A stretch of 39,157 bases of DNA from an uncultured Ectothiorhodospiraceae bacterium (GTDB lineage: Bacteria > Pseudomonadota > Gammaproteobacteria > Nitrococcales > Halorhodospiraceae), in the NCBI GenBank assembly GCA_913055575.1, contig CAJXLI010000007.1, forward strand, positions 1 through 39,157, in the 5' to 3' direction. Position 1 is the stretch's first letter. Each line of letters starts with the position of its first letter. The position numbers and the translations under genes are program-made. Shown piece by piece: positions 31,882 to 39,157 of the stretch. The notes under the pieces were generated by a model. The model was not told the origin of the DNA, searched no databases, and worked only from the letters and a program-made list of their open reading frames with translations.

Positions 31882-33335
31882 CAACCGCGCGCGCCGCCGG
31901 TCCAGCACGGATCCACGCTCGCCTCGGCGTCCCGGGCCTCCGCCTCGCCGCGGTACCAGGCCAGGCGCGGCTGGAGCTGTACCGTCGGCCCGACGATGAC
32001 CAGCGCCGGGCTCGCCAGCCGTGCCGCGCTGGCCCGCTCCGGCAGGGTGCGCAGATTGCCCGAGACCACCTGCTGCTCCGGCGTGGTGGCCTGGGCGACC
32101 ACCGCCGCCGGGTGCGCCTCCGGCAGGCCGTGCCCGCGGAGCTGCTCACAGACGGCGGCCAGGTTGGCCAGGCCCATGTAGATCACCAGGGTCTCGTCCT
32201 CGCGGTACGGGGCGTGGGCCCCCATCTCCGGCTGGCCCTGGCGCCGGTGGCCAGTCAGCATCCGGCAGCTCTGGGCGTAATCCCGGTGGGTCAGCGGGAT
32301 GCCGGCGTAGCAGGCGGTCCCCTGGGCCGCGGTCACCCCGGGGACCACCTGGAAGGGGATGCCGGCATCGATCAGCCCCTCCAGCTCCTCGCCGCCGCGG
32401 CCGAAGAGGAAGGGATCGCCGCCCTTGAGCCGGAGCACCCGCTTGCCCTCGCGGGCGAGCTCCACCAGGCGGTCGTTGAGCCGGTCCTGCGGCAGCGTGT
32501 GCTGCCCGCGGCGCTTGCCCACCGGGATGCGCTCGGCCTCCTTGCGCACCAGATCGAGCAGCGCCGGCGCCGCCAGGCGGTCGTAGAGGACTACATCGGC
32601 GCGCTGCATCAGCCGCAGGGCGCGGAAGGTGAGCAGGTCCGGATCCCCCGGCCCGGCACCGACCAGGAAGACCTCGCCCTGCGGCGCGGCACGGCACCGC
32701 TCCTGCTCCAGCAGGCGCAGCAGCTCCGCCTCGCCGTCCGCCTCGCGGCCGGCGAGGACCGACTCCGCCGCGGCCCCGTCGAAGACCCGCTCCCAGAAGC
32801 GCAGCCGCCAGTCCCGATCGGGGAGCGTTGCCCGCACCCGGTCGCGCATGCGCCCGGCCAGCCGGGCCAGGCGGCCGTAGGCGGCCGGCAGCAGCGTCTC
32901 CAGGCGGCTGGCGATCTGCCGGGCGAGCACCGGCGCCGCCCCGCCGCTGGAGATGGCCAGCTGCAGCGGCGAGCGATCCACCAGCACCGGCGTCAGGTAG
33001 CTGCTCAGCGACGGCCGGCCCGCCACATTGACCGGGATCCCGCGCGCGGCGCAGGCGTCGTGGACCGTGCGATCGGTCGCCTCATCGCCGGTGGCCCCGA
33101 CGACGAGCGCCGCCCCGGCCTCCATCCCCGCCCGGAAGAGCTCGGCCCGGTGCACCAGTCCCTCGGGCGCCTCGTCGAGGAGCCGCTCGCAGGGCGGCTC
33201 CAGCACCGGGGCGATGAGCTCGACCCGGGCGCCCGCGCTGGCCAGGTCCCGGGCGCGGCGCGCGGCCGCCTCGCCGCCGCCGACCACCAGGCAGCGCCGG
33301 CCCGCAAGCTTGAGGAAGATCGGATAGTGGTGCAT
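31881..33335 (-). CDS. cysG: Siroheme synthase CysG (trifunctional)
   Basis: A 484-aa fusion. The N-terminal half is precorrin-2 dehydrogenase/sirohydrochlorin ferrochelatase: NAD-binding VVGGGEAAARR at 17-27, NVAGRPSLSSYLTP near 103-116, and ISSGGAAPVLARQI with the serine/glycine loop of CysG. The C-terminal half is uroporphyrinogen-III C-methyltransferase: VFLVGAGPGDPDLLT (222-236), VGKRRGQH, LKGGDPFLFGRGGEE and VPGVTAA. It makes precorrin-2 and sirohydrochlorin, the entry metabolites for cobalamin and siroheme. ATG 33335 is preceded by GAGAGG. The gene starts 20 bp after cobJ and its stop overlaps hrpB. In this operon it supplies the substrate of CbiX and CobI. Confidence 0.93.
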   Translation of the reverse strand: MHHYPIFLKLAGRRCLVVGGGEAAARRARDLASAGARVELIAPVLEPPCERLLDEAPEGLVHRAELFRAGMEAGAALVVGATGDEATDRTVHDACAARGIPVNVAGRPSLSSYLTPVLVDRSPLQLAISSGGAAPVLARQIASRLETLLPAAYGRLARLAGRMRDRVRATLPDRDWRLRFWERVFDGAAAESVLAGREADGEAELLRLLEQERCRAAPQGEVFLVGAGPGDPDLLTFRALRLMQRADVVLYDRLAAPALLDLVRKEAERIPVGKRRGQHTLPQDRLNDRLVELAREGKRVLRLKGGDPFLFGRGGEELEGLIDAGIPFQVVPGVTAAQGTACYAGIPLTHRDYAQSCRMLTGHRRQGQPEMGAHAPYREDETLVIYMGLANLAAVCEQLRGHGLPEAHPAAVVAQATTPEQQVVSGNLRTLPERASAARLASPALVIVGPTVQLQPRLAWYRGEAEARDAEASVDPCWTGGARG

Positions 33336-33355
33336 AGCCTCTCGCCTGCCTGCGC

Positions 33356-34642
33356 TCACGAGCCCTCGGCGCCAGCCAGGCGCTCCAGGGAGAGCAGGGC
33401 GTCCCCGTGGGCATCGACCAGCTCCAGGCTGCAGTGCTGGCAGGCACCGGCCAGAGCCCAGGCGCCGGCGACCCGGGCCCAGTCCACCTCGACCCGGGCG
33501 CCGCCGGCACCGAGGACCAGGGCGTCGCCCTCCCAGCGCAGATCGGCACCGGCGGCCGAGCCGACCATCCGCGTCCCCCCGGCCCCGTGGACCACGCCCT
33601 GCACGCGGGGCCACGCCCGGCACTCCTGCAGGTGGCGGGTCAGCTCCGCGGGGTCGATGGGGCTGCTCCGGTAGGGCGTATCCGGCTCGGCCACCGCGTC
33701 CGCCACCGCCGCCAGGGCCGCGTCCCAGGGGACATCGAAGTGCCGCGTGGCGGCAGCCAGGCTCGGCTGGTCCTGCTCGCGCAGCCAGGCGCGCAGGGCC
33801 GCCGGCCATTCCCCCAGGCCCAGGCTCAACGACCGCCCACGGCGCTCGCCCGCCACCGGGACACCCTCCGTGTACTTGCTGGTGTAGCCCCGCGGCGTCA
33901 CCATCAATCCGGCCTCCCGGAAGGTGGCGCTGTTGCCGACGATCACGGTGGTGAGCATGCTCGCCTCCGCCTCATGGAGCGTATCCAGGCGCAAGTGCTC
34001 GATACGCTGACGCTGCCGGTAGGCGGCGCGCACCAGGGCTACCGGCGTCTCCCCGGCCCGGTAGCGCAGCAGGATCTCCTGGGCCCGGCGGATGTGCTCG
34101 CGGCGGCGCTTGCTCGCCGCGTTGTAGAGCGCCACCACGAAGTCGCCCCGCCCGGCTGCCTCCAGCCGCCGGGCGATCGCCGGCCACGGCGTGAGCAGAT
34201 CGGACAGGGAGACGGTGCACAGGTCGTGGGTCAGCGGCGCCCCGACCAGGGCGGCGCAGCTCGATAGCGCCGTCACGCCGGGGACCACCTCCACGGCCAC
34301 ATCCCTGCGGTCCGGGGCCCAGTCGTGCTGGAGCAGCAGCTCGTAGGTCGGCCCGGCCATGCCGTAGACGCCGGCGTCGCCGGAGGAGATCAGCGCCACC
34401 ACCTGGCCGGCCCGGGCGTATTCCCAGGCCGCCGCCACACGGTCGAGCTCCTCGGTCATGGCCTTACCGATGACGGTCTTGCCCTCGAGCTGCTCCGGGA
34501 TGAGCTTGAGGTACGTATCGTAGCCGATGACCACCTCGGCCTCGACGATCGCCTCACGCGCCCGCGCCGTCATGTGCGCCGGCTCGCCGGGGCCGATCCC
34601 CACCAGCAGGATCCGCCCCGGCGCAGCATCGTTGTCAGTCAT
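33356..34642 (-). CDS. cobJ: Precorrin-3B C17-methyltransferase with C-terminal HemS/HutX-like domain
   Basis: A 428-aa fusion. Residues 1-255 are a complete CobJ/CbiH methyltransferase: LLVGIGPGEPAHMT, the SAM-loop ISSGDAGVYGMAG (85-97), VVPGVTALSSCAALVGAPLTHD, VALYNAASKRRR and the terminal TPRGYTSKY. It carries out C17 methylation and ring contraction. Residues about 265-428 are extra. They include VQGVVHGAGGTRMVG, VEVDWARVAGAW and a final CQHCSLELVDAHGDALLSLE. This resembles one repeat of the HemS/HmuS/HutX haem-protein fold, whose last block reads like SLQFFDAxGDAVHKxYL. The CQHC at 401-404 is an added possible metal site. The fusion partner is inferred by pattern. ATG overlaps the cobE stop (ATGA). 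Confidence 0.88.
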   Translation of the reverse strand: MTDNDAAPGRILLVGIGPGEPAHMTARAREAIVEAEVVIGYDTYLKLIPEQLEGKTVIGKAMTEELDRVAAAWEYARAGQVVALISSGDAGVYGMAGPTYELLLQHDWAPDRRDVAVEVVPGVTALSSCAALVGAPLTHDLCTVSLSDLLTPWPAIARRLEAAGRGDFVVALYNAASKRRREHIRRAQEILLRYRAGETPVALVRAAYRQRQRIEHLRLDTLHEAEASMLTTVIVGNSATFREAGLMVTPRGYTSKYTEGVPVAGERRGRSLSLGLGEWPAALRAWLREQDQPSLAAATRHFDVPWDAALAAVADAVAEPDTPYRSSPIDPAELTRHLQECRAWPRVQGVVHGAGGTRMVGSAAGADLRWEGDALVLGAGGARVEVDWARVAGAWALAGACQHCSLELVDAHGDALLSLERLAGAEGS

Positions 34643-35034
34643 TCGCTCAGCCTCGCTATCGATACCGTGGCGTTGCGCCCGTCCTCGCCTCGCCAGCGGC
34701 GTTTCTCGATGATCAGGTCAGCGGCGGTGGCATGGGCGCGGCTCAAAGCCGCCGCCTCGGCCACCGCCGGCGTGCCGGTATGGCGGCGCACCGCCTCCGA
34801 GGGGTGGGGGACGGGGATCGCCGCCAGCCTCGCCGCTGGATACCATACCAGGGGCCACCCCCTCGCTCGTGCCAGGGCGTGCAGGGCCGGCTCGTCGCGC
34901 TTGAGGTCGATACTCGCCACCGCGGCCACCGCCGCCGGGTCCAGGTCCGCCTCGCCGAGGGCGATGCGCACCGCCTCGGCCACCGTCTCCGGGGCAGCGC
35001 CCCGGTCGCAGCCGATACCGAGGACTACCCGCAT
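34639..35034 (-). CDS. cobE: CobE / CbiG C-terminal domain protein
   Basis: A 131-aa protein corresponding to the C-terminal domain of CbiG, found separately as CobE. It shows VLGIGCDRGAAPETVAEAV at the start, then ASIDLKRDEPALHALARARGWPL, the Tyr/Pro segment VWYPAARL, a TGTPAVAEAAAL stretch and LIIEKRRW. With the upstream CbiG N-terminal protein it would make up the cobalt-precorrin-5A hydrolase that opens the ring-contraction lactone. ATG 35034 has AAGGGGG upstream. It overlaps the upstream gene by 10 nt, and its own stop overlaps cobJ (ATGA). Confidence 0.85.
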   Translation of the reverse strand: MRVVLGIGCDRGAAPETVAEAVRIALGEADLDPAAVAAVASIDLKRDEPALHALARARGWPLVWYPAARLAAIPVPHPSEAVRRHTGTPAVAEAAALSRAHATAADLIIEKRRWRGEDGRNATVSIARLSE

Positions 35035-35777
35035 CCATCCCCCTTCGCGGCAGGCCGGTAGCGTACCAGCCGCTCGCCGAGCCGTACCTGCCAATCCGCA
35101 GGCGGCGCCTGCCCGCGCACCCAGAGGACAGCGGCGTAGGCGTCCGCAGACAGCTGCTGCGGACCGCTCAGGCGATCCAGGTTGCTCGGCCGGGTCGCCG
35201 CCGCCGGCCGCCAGGCCTCGTCCTCCTCGACCAGGGCCACCGGCTCGCCGTTGACCAGCGCCGCCGCCGCCCGGCGCAGGGCGGCCTTGGACGCCACCAC
35301 GGACCACCCCTGTTCCTGCCCGAGCAGATCCACGGCGGGCAGGCCGGCGCTGTCCGAGGCGGTGGTGACCACCGGCGTGGCACCGAGCTCGGCGGCGAGC
35401 CGCTGGGCCCAGGCGTTGGCGCCGCCGAGGTGGCCGCCGATGACCGCCACCGCGAAGCGCCCGCCCTCGTCCACCGCAACCACCCCGGGGTCGCGGGTCT
35501 TGTCGCCCAGGTAGGGGGCAAGCAGGCGCACGGTGGCCCCCACGGAGCAGAAGCAGACCAGCTGCGCGACCGGCCGCCGGAAGCGCGCGCCGAGGGCGGC
35601 GCCGAGCGACCCGGTGTCCACGGCGGCACAGGGGTTGGGCAGGTCTGCCAGCCAAGGGGCCAGGCGTGCCGGGACGACGAGCTCGGCGGCAGGCCAGGCC
35701 GCAGCCAGGCGGCCTGCCTGGGCGATGCCGCCGCGGGTGACGGCCGCCAGGACCAGGCCGTGGCCGGTATCGCTCAC
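35025..35777 (-). CDS. cbiG: CbiG N-terminal and central domains (cobalt-precorrin-5A hydrolase)
   Basis: A 250-aa protein with the CbiG N and middle domains: LVCFCSVGATVRLLAPYLGDKTRDP in outline (about 73-97), then VVAVDEGGRFAVAVIGGHLGGAN and TTASDSAGLPAVDLLG. The C-terminal CobE-like domain usual in CbiG is in the next gene. Starts with GTG overlapping the cobI stop (GTGA). It ends in RPAAKGDGCG. CbiG is a marker of the anaerobic (early cobalt insertion) pathway, in agreement with CbiX upstream. The split may be natural or may reflect a one-base change in the G-tract at the junction. Confidence 0.88.
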   Translation of the reverse strand: MSDTGHGLVLAAVTRGGIAQAGRLAAAWPAAELVVPARLAPWLADLPNPCAAVDTGSLGAALGARFRRPVAQLVCFCSVGATVRLLAPYLGDKTRDPGVVAVDEGGRFAVAVIGGHLGGANAWAQRLAAELGATPVVTTASDSAGLPAVDLLGQEQGWSVVASKAALRRAAAALVNGEPVALVEEDEAWRPAAATRPSNLDRLSGPQQLSADAYAAVLWVRGQAPPADWQVRLGERLVRYRPAAKGDGCG

Positions 35778-36517
35778 GCCTCGTTCCCCGCCTGGCGCCG
35801 GTGGGCATTGTGGACCAGCAGCAGGGACAGGTAGTGGACCGACTCGCCCCGCAGGGCGCGCAGATCGGTGACCACCCGCTCCGAGGGCGTCCCCACCTGC
35901 TCGACGAAGGCGCTGCTCGCCAGCAGTCCCCTACGCTCGAGGAGATCGATCAGCGACTCGAGCAGCGGCTTGACCTTGAGCAGGACCAGGGTGTCCACCT
36001 CCGGCAGCAGCCGCTCCACCGTCGCCACCCCGTAGCCACCGGGCAGCACGGCCAGGGCGTCGCCCTGGCTGGCCAGGGGCCACCCCACCCGCGCCGGGGC
36101 GGCGAGGAAGGAGGCCACGCCGGGGATCGTCTCCACCTCGGCCTCGGGGACCTCGGCCCCCACCGCGCGGGCCAGGTGGCCGAAGGTGGCGTAGGTGGAG
36201 GCGTCGCCCTCCACCAGGAAGGCCACGTCGCGCCCCTGGCGCAGGGTCGCCGCCACCGTGGCGGCCGCCCGGGACCAGTGCCTCGCCAGGGTCTCGGGAT
36301 CGCGGGTCATGGGGAAGGTCAGCGGCGCTGCATCCGCCGGCGGGGCCAGGCCGCTGCGCTCGGCGATCTCCAGGGCGTAGCTGCGCTCGCGCTCGGCGCG
36401 CACGGGGTAGGCCCACCGCGCCGGTCCCTGCAGCACCGCCCACGCCCGGCGCGTGATCCAGCCCGGGTCACCGGGGCCCAGCGAGACGCCGATCAACCGC
36501 CCGGGCGCTGCCGTCAT
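35774..36517 (-). CDS. cobI: Precorrin-2 / cobalt-factor II C20-methyltransferase
   Basis: A 247-aa SAM-dependent tetrapyrrole methylase of the CobI/CbiL type. It has LIGVSLGPGDPGWITRRA at the N-terminus, YPVRAERERSYAL, FPMTRDPETLARHW, the SAM loop FLVEGDASTYATFGHLARA (about 99-117), ETIPGVASFLAAPARVGWPLA and VLLKVKPLLESLIDLLE. These are the conserved blocks that separate CobI/CbiL from other methylases. ATG 36517 has GGGAGAGG upstream and overlaps the cobL stop (ATGA). Its product passes to CobJ encoded downstream. Confidence 0.92.
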   Translation of the reverse strand: MTAAPGRLIGVSLGPGDPGWITRRAWAVLQGPARWAYPVRAERERSYALEIAERSGLAPPADAAPLTFPMTRDPETLARHWSRAAATVAATLRQGRDVAFLVEGDASTYATFGHLARAVGAEVPEAEVETIPGVASFLAAPARVGWPLASQGDALAVLPGGYGVATVERLLPEVDTLVLLKVKPLLESLIDLLERRGLLASSAFVEQVGTPSERVVTDLRALRGESVHYLSLLLVHNAHRRQAGNEA

Positions 36518-37803
36518 GCCGCCTCTCCCGGGGTGGCGGTGATGATCCACACCGGATTCTCCGCCCGGAAGGCGCGCATGCCCGCCAGCTCGTGGCTACG
36601 GTGGGCCTGCAGCTGCACCGCCTCCCAGGCCGTGCCCGCAGCGGCATCCAGGCGCGCCGTGGCCCGCTGGAGGTTCTCCAGGGTGACCACATTGATCACC
36701 AGCCGCCCGCCGGGGCGCAGCCGCTGCAGGCACAGATCGGTGAGCTCGCCGAGCGCCCCGTCGGAGCCACCGATGAACACCGCGTCCGGGTCCGGCCACC
36801 CGTCCAGGCCCTCCGGCGCGCAGCCGAGCTGCAGGGTGACGTTGCCGGCGCGGCGCCGGCGGCGGTTCGCCTCGGCTACCGCGAGATCCTCGCTGCGGCG
36901 CTCCACGGCCCATACGTGGCCCCGCGGGCAGAGGCGCGCTGCCTCCAGCGCCACCGCGCCCGAGCCGGTACCGATGTCCCAGACCCGGCTCTCTGGGGTC
37001 AGGGCCAGCCCGGCGAGGGCCACGGCCCGCACCTCGCGCTTGGTGATCAGCCCACGCTGCGGGCAGCGCTGCTCGAAGTCCGCGTCCGCCGGGGCGAAGG
37101 GCGGCCCGGCGGCCGGCGCCGTGCGCCGCAGCAACGCCACGTGGGGCTGCGGATAGGCCCCGCCCGCTGCCGCGGAGAGCGGCACCGGCGGCTGGATTAG
37201 CTCGTCGTCCCGGCCCAGCCGCGCGGCAACGGCCACCTCGAGCTCGGCGTCGGTGTAGCCCAAGGCCTGCAGCTGCCGGGCGAGCCAGTCGGCCCCGGTC
37301 CCGGCCGCCGTGTAGACCGCCACCCGCTCGCCCCGCTCCAGGGCGCGCAGGACCCGGCTGAGGGGGTGATCGGGCGCCGCTGCCTGGGCCGACCACTCGA
37401 CGGCGGCATCGCCGTGGACCGAGGCTACGGCCGTCTCCGCCACCGGCCAGCCCAGCCGGGCGCAGGCCAGCTGCACCAGCGACGGCGCCGGCAGCACCCG
37501 GCAGCGCCCGGCGCCGAGGGCAGCGGTGAGGCGCTCGCCGATGCCGTGGCAGAGGGGATCGCCGGAGGCGAGGACCACGACCCGCTGGCCGGCCGCCGCG
37601 GCCGCCTCCACCCAGGCCGGGACCTCCGCCACCGCCCCGGTGAGGTCGCGCTGCTCCGCCGCCGGCGCCAGCGGGGCGTAGCGCGCCAGGGTCCTCCGGC
37701 CGCCGATGAGCAGGTCCGCATCGGCGATCGCGGCCCGCGCCACCGGGGCCAGGCCCTCGGGGCCGTCGTCGAGGACCCCGACGATGGTGCAGGCCGTGCT
37801 CAC
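36514..37803 (-). CDS. cobL: Precorrin-6Y C5,15-methyltransferase (CbiE-CbiT fusion)
   Basis: A 429-aa bifunctional enzyme. Residues 1 to about 225 are the CbiE tetrapyrrole methylase: STACTIVGVLDDGPEGL, LLIGGRRTLARY, ASGDPLCHGIGERL and LPAPSLVQLACARLGWP. Residues about 240-429 are the CbiT Rossmann methyltransferase: QRGLITKREVRAVALAGL, the SAM motif DIGTGSGAVALEAA at 276-289 and VFIGGSDGALGEL. Together they methylate C5 and C15 and decarboxylate the acetate side chain. Starts with GTG overlapping the cobH stop (GTGA); further open frame upstream is not needed. Confidence 0.93.
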   Translation of the reverse strand: MSTACTIVGVLDDGPEGLAPVARAAIADADLLIGGRRTLARYAPLAPAAEQRDLTGAVAEVPAWVEAAAAAGQRVVVLASGDPLCHGIGERLTAALGAGRCRVLPAPSLVQLACARLGWPVAETAVASVHGDAAVEWSAQAAAPDHPLSRVLRALERGERVAVYTAAGTGADWLARQLQALGYTDAELEVAVAARLGRDDELIQPPVPLSAAAGGAYPQPHVALLRRTAPAAGPPFAPADADFEQRCPQRGLITKREVRAVALAGLALTPESRVWDIGTGSGAVALEAARLCPRGHVWAVERRSEDLAVAEANRRRRRAGNVTLQLGCAPEGLDGWPDPDAVFIGGSDGALGELTDLCLQRLRPGGRLVINVVTLENLQRATARLDAAAGTAWEAVQLQAHRSHELAGMRAFRAENPVWIITATPGEAA

Positions 37804-38468
37804 GCCTCGGCCTCCGCGGCGAGGCGCAGCAGGGCGTGGAGGGCGGCAACCACCGCCGGGCTGCCGCCCTTGCGCCCGGCCGTAGCGAGCCACGGCACCT
37901 GCGACTGGGCCATGGCCTCATCCGTGGCCTCGGCGGCGGCGACGAAGCCCACCGGCATGGCGATGAGCAGCCGCGGCGCCACGTCACCGGCCTCGACCCG
38001 CCGCAGGACCGCGCGCAGGGCCGTGGGGGCGTTGCCTACGGCGACGATGCCGCCGTCGAGCTCCCCGGCCTCGGCGGCCCGGGCCACGGCCTGCTCGGCC
38101 CGCGTGCTCCCCTGCGCCCGGGCGCGCTCGGCGGCCTCCGGATCCTCCATCCGGCTGGTGGCGCGCACCCCGAAGTGGCGGAGGCGCTGCGCCGAGAGGC
38201 CGGCCCGGATCATCTCCACATCGACGAACAGCGGCGCCCCGGCGCGGATCGCTGCCAGCCCGGCGGGCACGGCCTCCGGGTGGAAGCCGGTCAGGCCGTT
38301 GAAGTCGAAGTCGGCCGTAGCGTGGATCAGGCGCCGGACCACCGCCCACTGCGCCTCGCTGTAGCCGCTACGGTCACCGGCCTCGGCGTCTACCTGCGCC
38401 AAGGAGCTGTCCTCGATCCGGCGCCCGGAGGCGGTCTCCTGCTCGGTTACCGGCGGCTGCCCGGCCAT
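37800..38468 (-). CDS. cobH: Precorrin-8X methylmutase
   Basis: A 222-aa enzyme of the CobH/CbiC family that moves a methyl group from C11 to C12, giving (cobalt-)hydrogenobyrinic acid. Seen: VVRRLIHATADFDF with the catalytic-type histidine, LFVDVEMIRAGLS, RMEDPEAAERA, IVAVGNAPTALRAVL and AMPVGFVAAAEATDEAM, followed by GRKGGSPAVVAALHALL near the C-terminus. ATG 38468 has GAGGAGG seven bases upstream. The upstream stop of cbiX overlaps that ribosome binding site, so translation is probably coupled. Confidence 0.93.
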   Translation of the reverse strand: MAGQPPVTEQETASGRRIEDSSLAQVDAEAGDRSGYSEAQWAVVRRLIHATADFDFNGLTGFHPEAVPAGLAAIRAGAPLFVDVEMIRAGLSAQRLRHFGVRATSRMEDPEAAERARAQGSTRAEQAVARAAEAGELDGGIVAVGNAPTALRAVLRRVEAGDVAPRLLIAMPVGFVAAAEATDEAMAQSQVPWLATAGRKGGSPAVVAALHALLRLAAEAEA

Positions 38469-38479
38469 GGCACGCCTCC

Positions 38480-39157
38480 TCAGTGGTGGTGATGGTGGTG
38501 GTGCGCCGCGGCGGCCCGGTGGGGGCAGCCGTCGCACTCGAGCATGCCCTGCCCCTCGACAGCCTCCCGTACCCGCTGCTCCAGGAGCTCGAAGACCTCC
38601 GGCTCGAAGCCGAGGTAGTCGGCCAGGGCGAAGGCGGTCTGCGGGTACTGCCCCCGCAGGCGCACGAGCTGCTCCTCGATGCGGTCGATCAGCCGGCCGG
38701 TATAGAGGTAGTAGGGGATGATGATCTGCTGCATGGCGCCGAGCAGGTGGTGGCGCCGGACCACAGCCTCCAGCCGCGGATGGGTCACCCCGGTAAAGGC
38801 GATGTCCACCAGCTCGTGCTCGGCGCCCTCGTAGAGCCAGCGGGCCAGGCGCGCCACCTCGGCGTTGGCCGTCCGGTCCGACGAGCCACGGCCGAGGAGG
38901 ATCACCCCGGTCGTGCGCGGATCCGGCACGGCCAGCTCGCGCATGCCCTCCCGCAGCCGCCGCTGGATCAGGGCGAGCGTCGGCTCGCCAACACCGAGGT
39001 GGCGTGCGAGGCGGAATGCGACCTGGGGGTGCCGGGCCCGCGCCGCATAGATCTGCTCGGGCACCTCGAGCTTGACGTGGCCGGCGGCGTTGAGGATCAG
39101 CGGCACCGCGATGACCCGGTCGGCCCGGGCAGCGGCGCGATCGAGCCCCTCGCCCAG
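38480..39157 (-). CDS. cbiX: Sirohydrochlorin cobaltochelatase CbiX (5' end beyond window)
   Basis: A partial gene: at least 225 codons, open through the right edge. It inserts Co2+ into sirohydrochlorin, the first step of the anaerobic cobalamin branch. Visible: VIAVPLILNAAGHVKLEVP with the catalytic-type His, LLGRGSSDRTANAEVARLAR (the second domain's opening motif), IAFTGVTHPRLEA, IIIPYYLYTGRLIDRIEEQL. The presence of both N-terminal and C-terminal half motifs indicates the long, two-domain CbiX. The C-terminus has ECDGCPH, a CxxC motif, then AAAA and seven histidines. His-rich and CxxC regions occur in some CbiX proteins and may hold cobalt or an iron-sulfur cluster. First visible gene of the cobalamin operon; any promoter or cobalamin riboswitch lies outside. 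Confidence 0.92.
   Translation of the reverse strand: MGEGLDRAAARADRVIAVPLILNAAGHVKLEVPEQIYAARARHPQVAFRLARHLGVGEPTLALIQRRLREGMRELAVPDPRTTGVILLGRGSSDRTANAEVARLARWLYEGAEHELVDIAFTGVTHPRLEAVVRRHHLLGAMQQIIIPYYLYTGRLIDRIEEQLVRLRGQYPQTAFALADYLGFEPEVFELLEQRVREAVEGQGMLECDGCPHRAAAAHHHHHHH

Noticed and set aside
37800-39157. Cobalamin riboswitch controlling the cob operon
   Set aside because: The operon start is beyond the right edge; nothing between the visible cob genes is long enough to hold one.
1-39157. CRISPR array, rRNA, insertion sequences with transposase
   Set aside because: No regularly spaced repeats, rRNA segments or transposase motifs were found; the only mobile-element signal is the recombinase module at 14-16.5 kb.

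Overview
The window is GC-rich, densely packed DNA from a Gram-negative bacterium. It encodes outer-membrane barrels, a two-partner secretion pair, an AsmA protein and periplasmic thiol chemistry. A BCCT solute transporter, many acidic proteins and an anaerobic-type cobalamin operon would suit a halophilic gammaproteobacterium of the Ectothiorhodospiraceae/Halorhodospira kind. That assignment is inference; the window has no rRNA or other strict taxonomic marker.

Layout. (1) 1-6.5 kb: a tRNA-Val(CAC), then a two-partner secretion pair on the plus strand, a large TpsA adhesin and its TpsB pore. (2) 6.5-12.9 kb: an MgtC/DUF4010 membrane protein, a multi-PAS hybrid histidine kinase, a histidine phosphatase, an unidentified membrane protein and an AI-2E/PerM family permease. 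(3) 13.0-16.6 kb: an outer-membrane barrel protein, then a divergent pair made of a KfrA-N/coiled-coil DNA-binding protein and a tyrosine recombinase. Between the pair lies an AT-rich region with a perfect CATACCGGTATG palindrome and a 30-bp inverted site that looks like a recombination core. The arrangement resembles TnpT/TnpS, the cointegrate resolution module of Tn4651-type Tn3 transposons, but no transposase is present. (4) 16.6-24.5 kb: PgpA, a minus-strand operon (BCCT transporter with a fused C-terminal DUF4870-like domain, PH-domain membrane protein, tandem universal stress protein), an SRAP/YedK protein, a YdjM-like membrane hydrolase, an unidentified protein, a DUF2141 protein and an SDR. 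(5) 24.7-28.1 kb: AsmA, a small acidic protein with its own candidate promoter, and a translationally coupled Sel1-repeat / DsbG-like pair. (6) 28.3-39.2 kb: one long minus-strand operon, in transcription order cbiX - cobH/cbiC - cobL (cbiE-cbiT) - cobI/cbiL - cbiG (N-terminal part) - cobE (CbiG C-terminal part) - cobJ/cbiH - cysG - hrpB - baiN-like. Most junctions are ATGA, GTGA or TGATG overlaps. The operon begins beyond the right edge.

The cobalamin genes cover siroheme/precorrin-2 synthesis (CysG), cobalt insertion (CbiX), methylation at C20 (CobI), C17 (CobJ) and C5/C15 with decarboxylation (CobL), ring-contraction lactone opening (CbiG) and the methyl shift (CobH). CbiD, CbiF/CobM, CbiJ/CobK and CbiA are not seen and may lie outside the window.

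The points most worth a second look are the orphan TnpS/TnpT-like module with its core site, the CobJ protein with a C-terminal HemS/HutX-like (haem-handling fold) domain, the BCCT-DUF4870 fusion, the two-gene CbiG with a G-tract at the junction, and the natural seven-histidine tail of CbiX.
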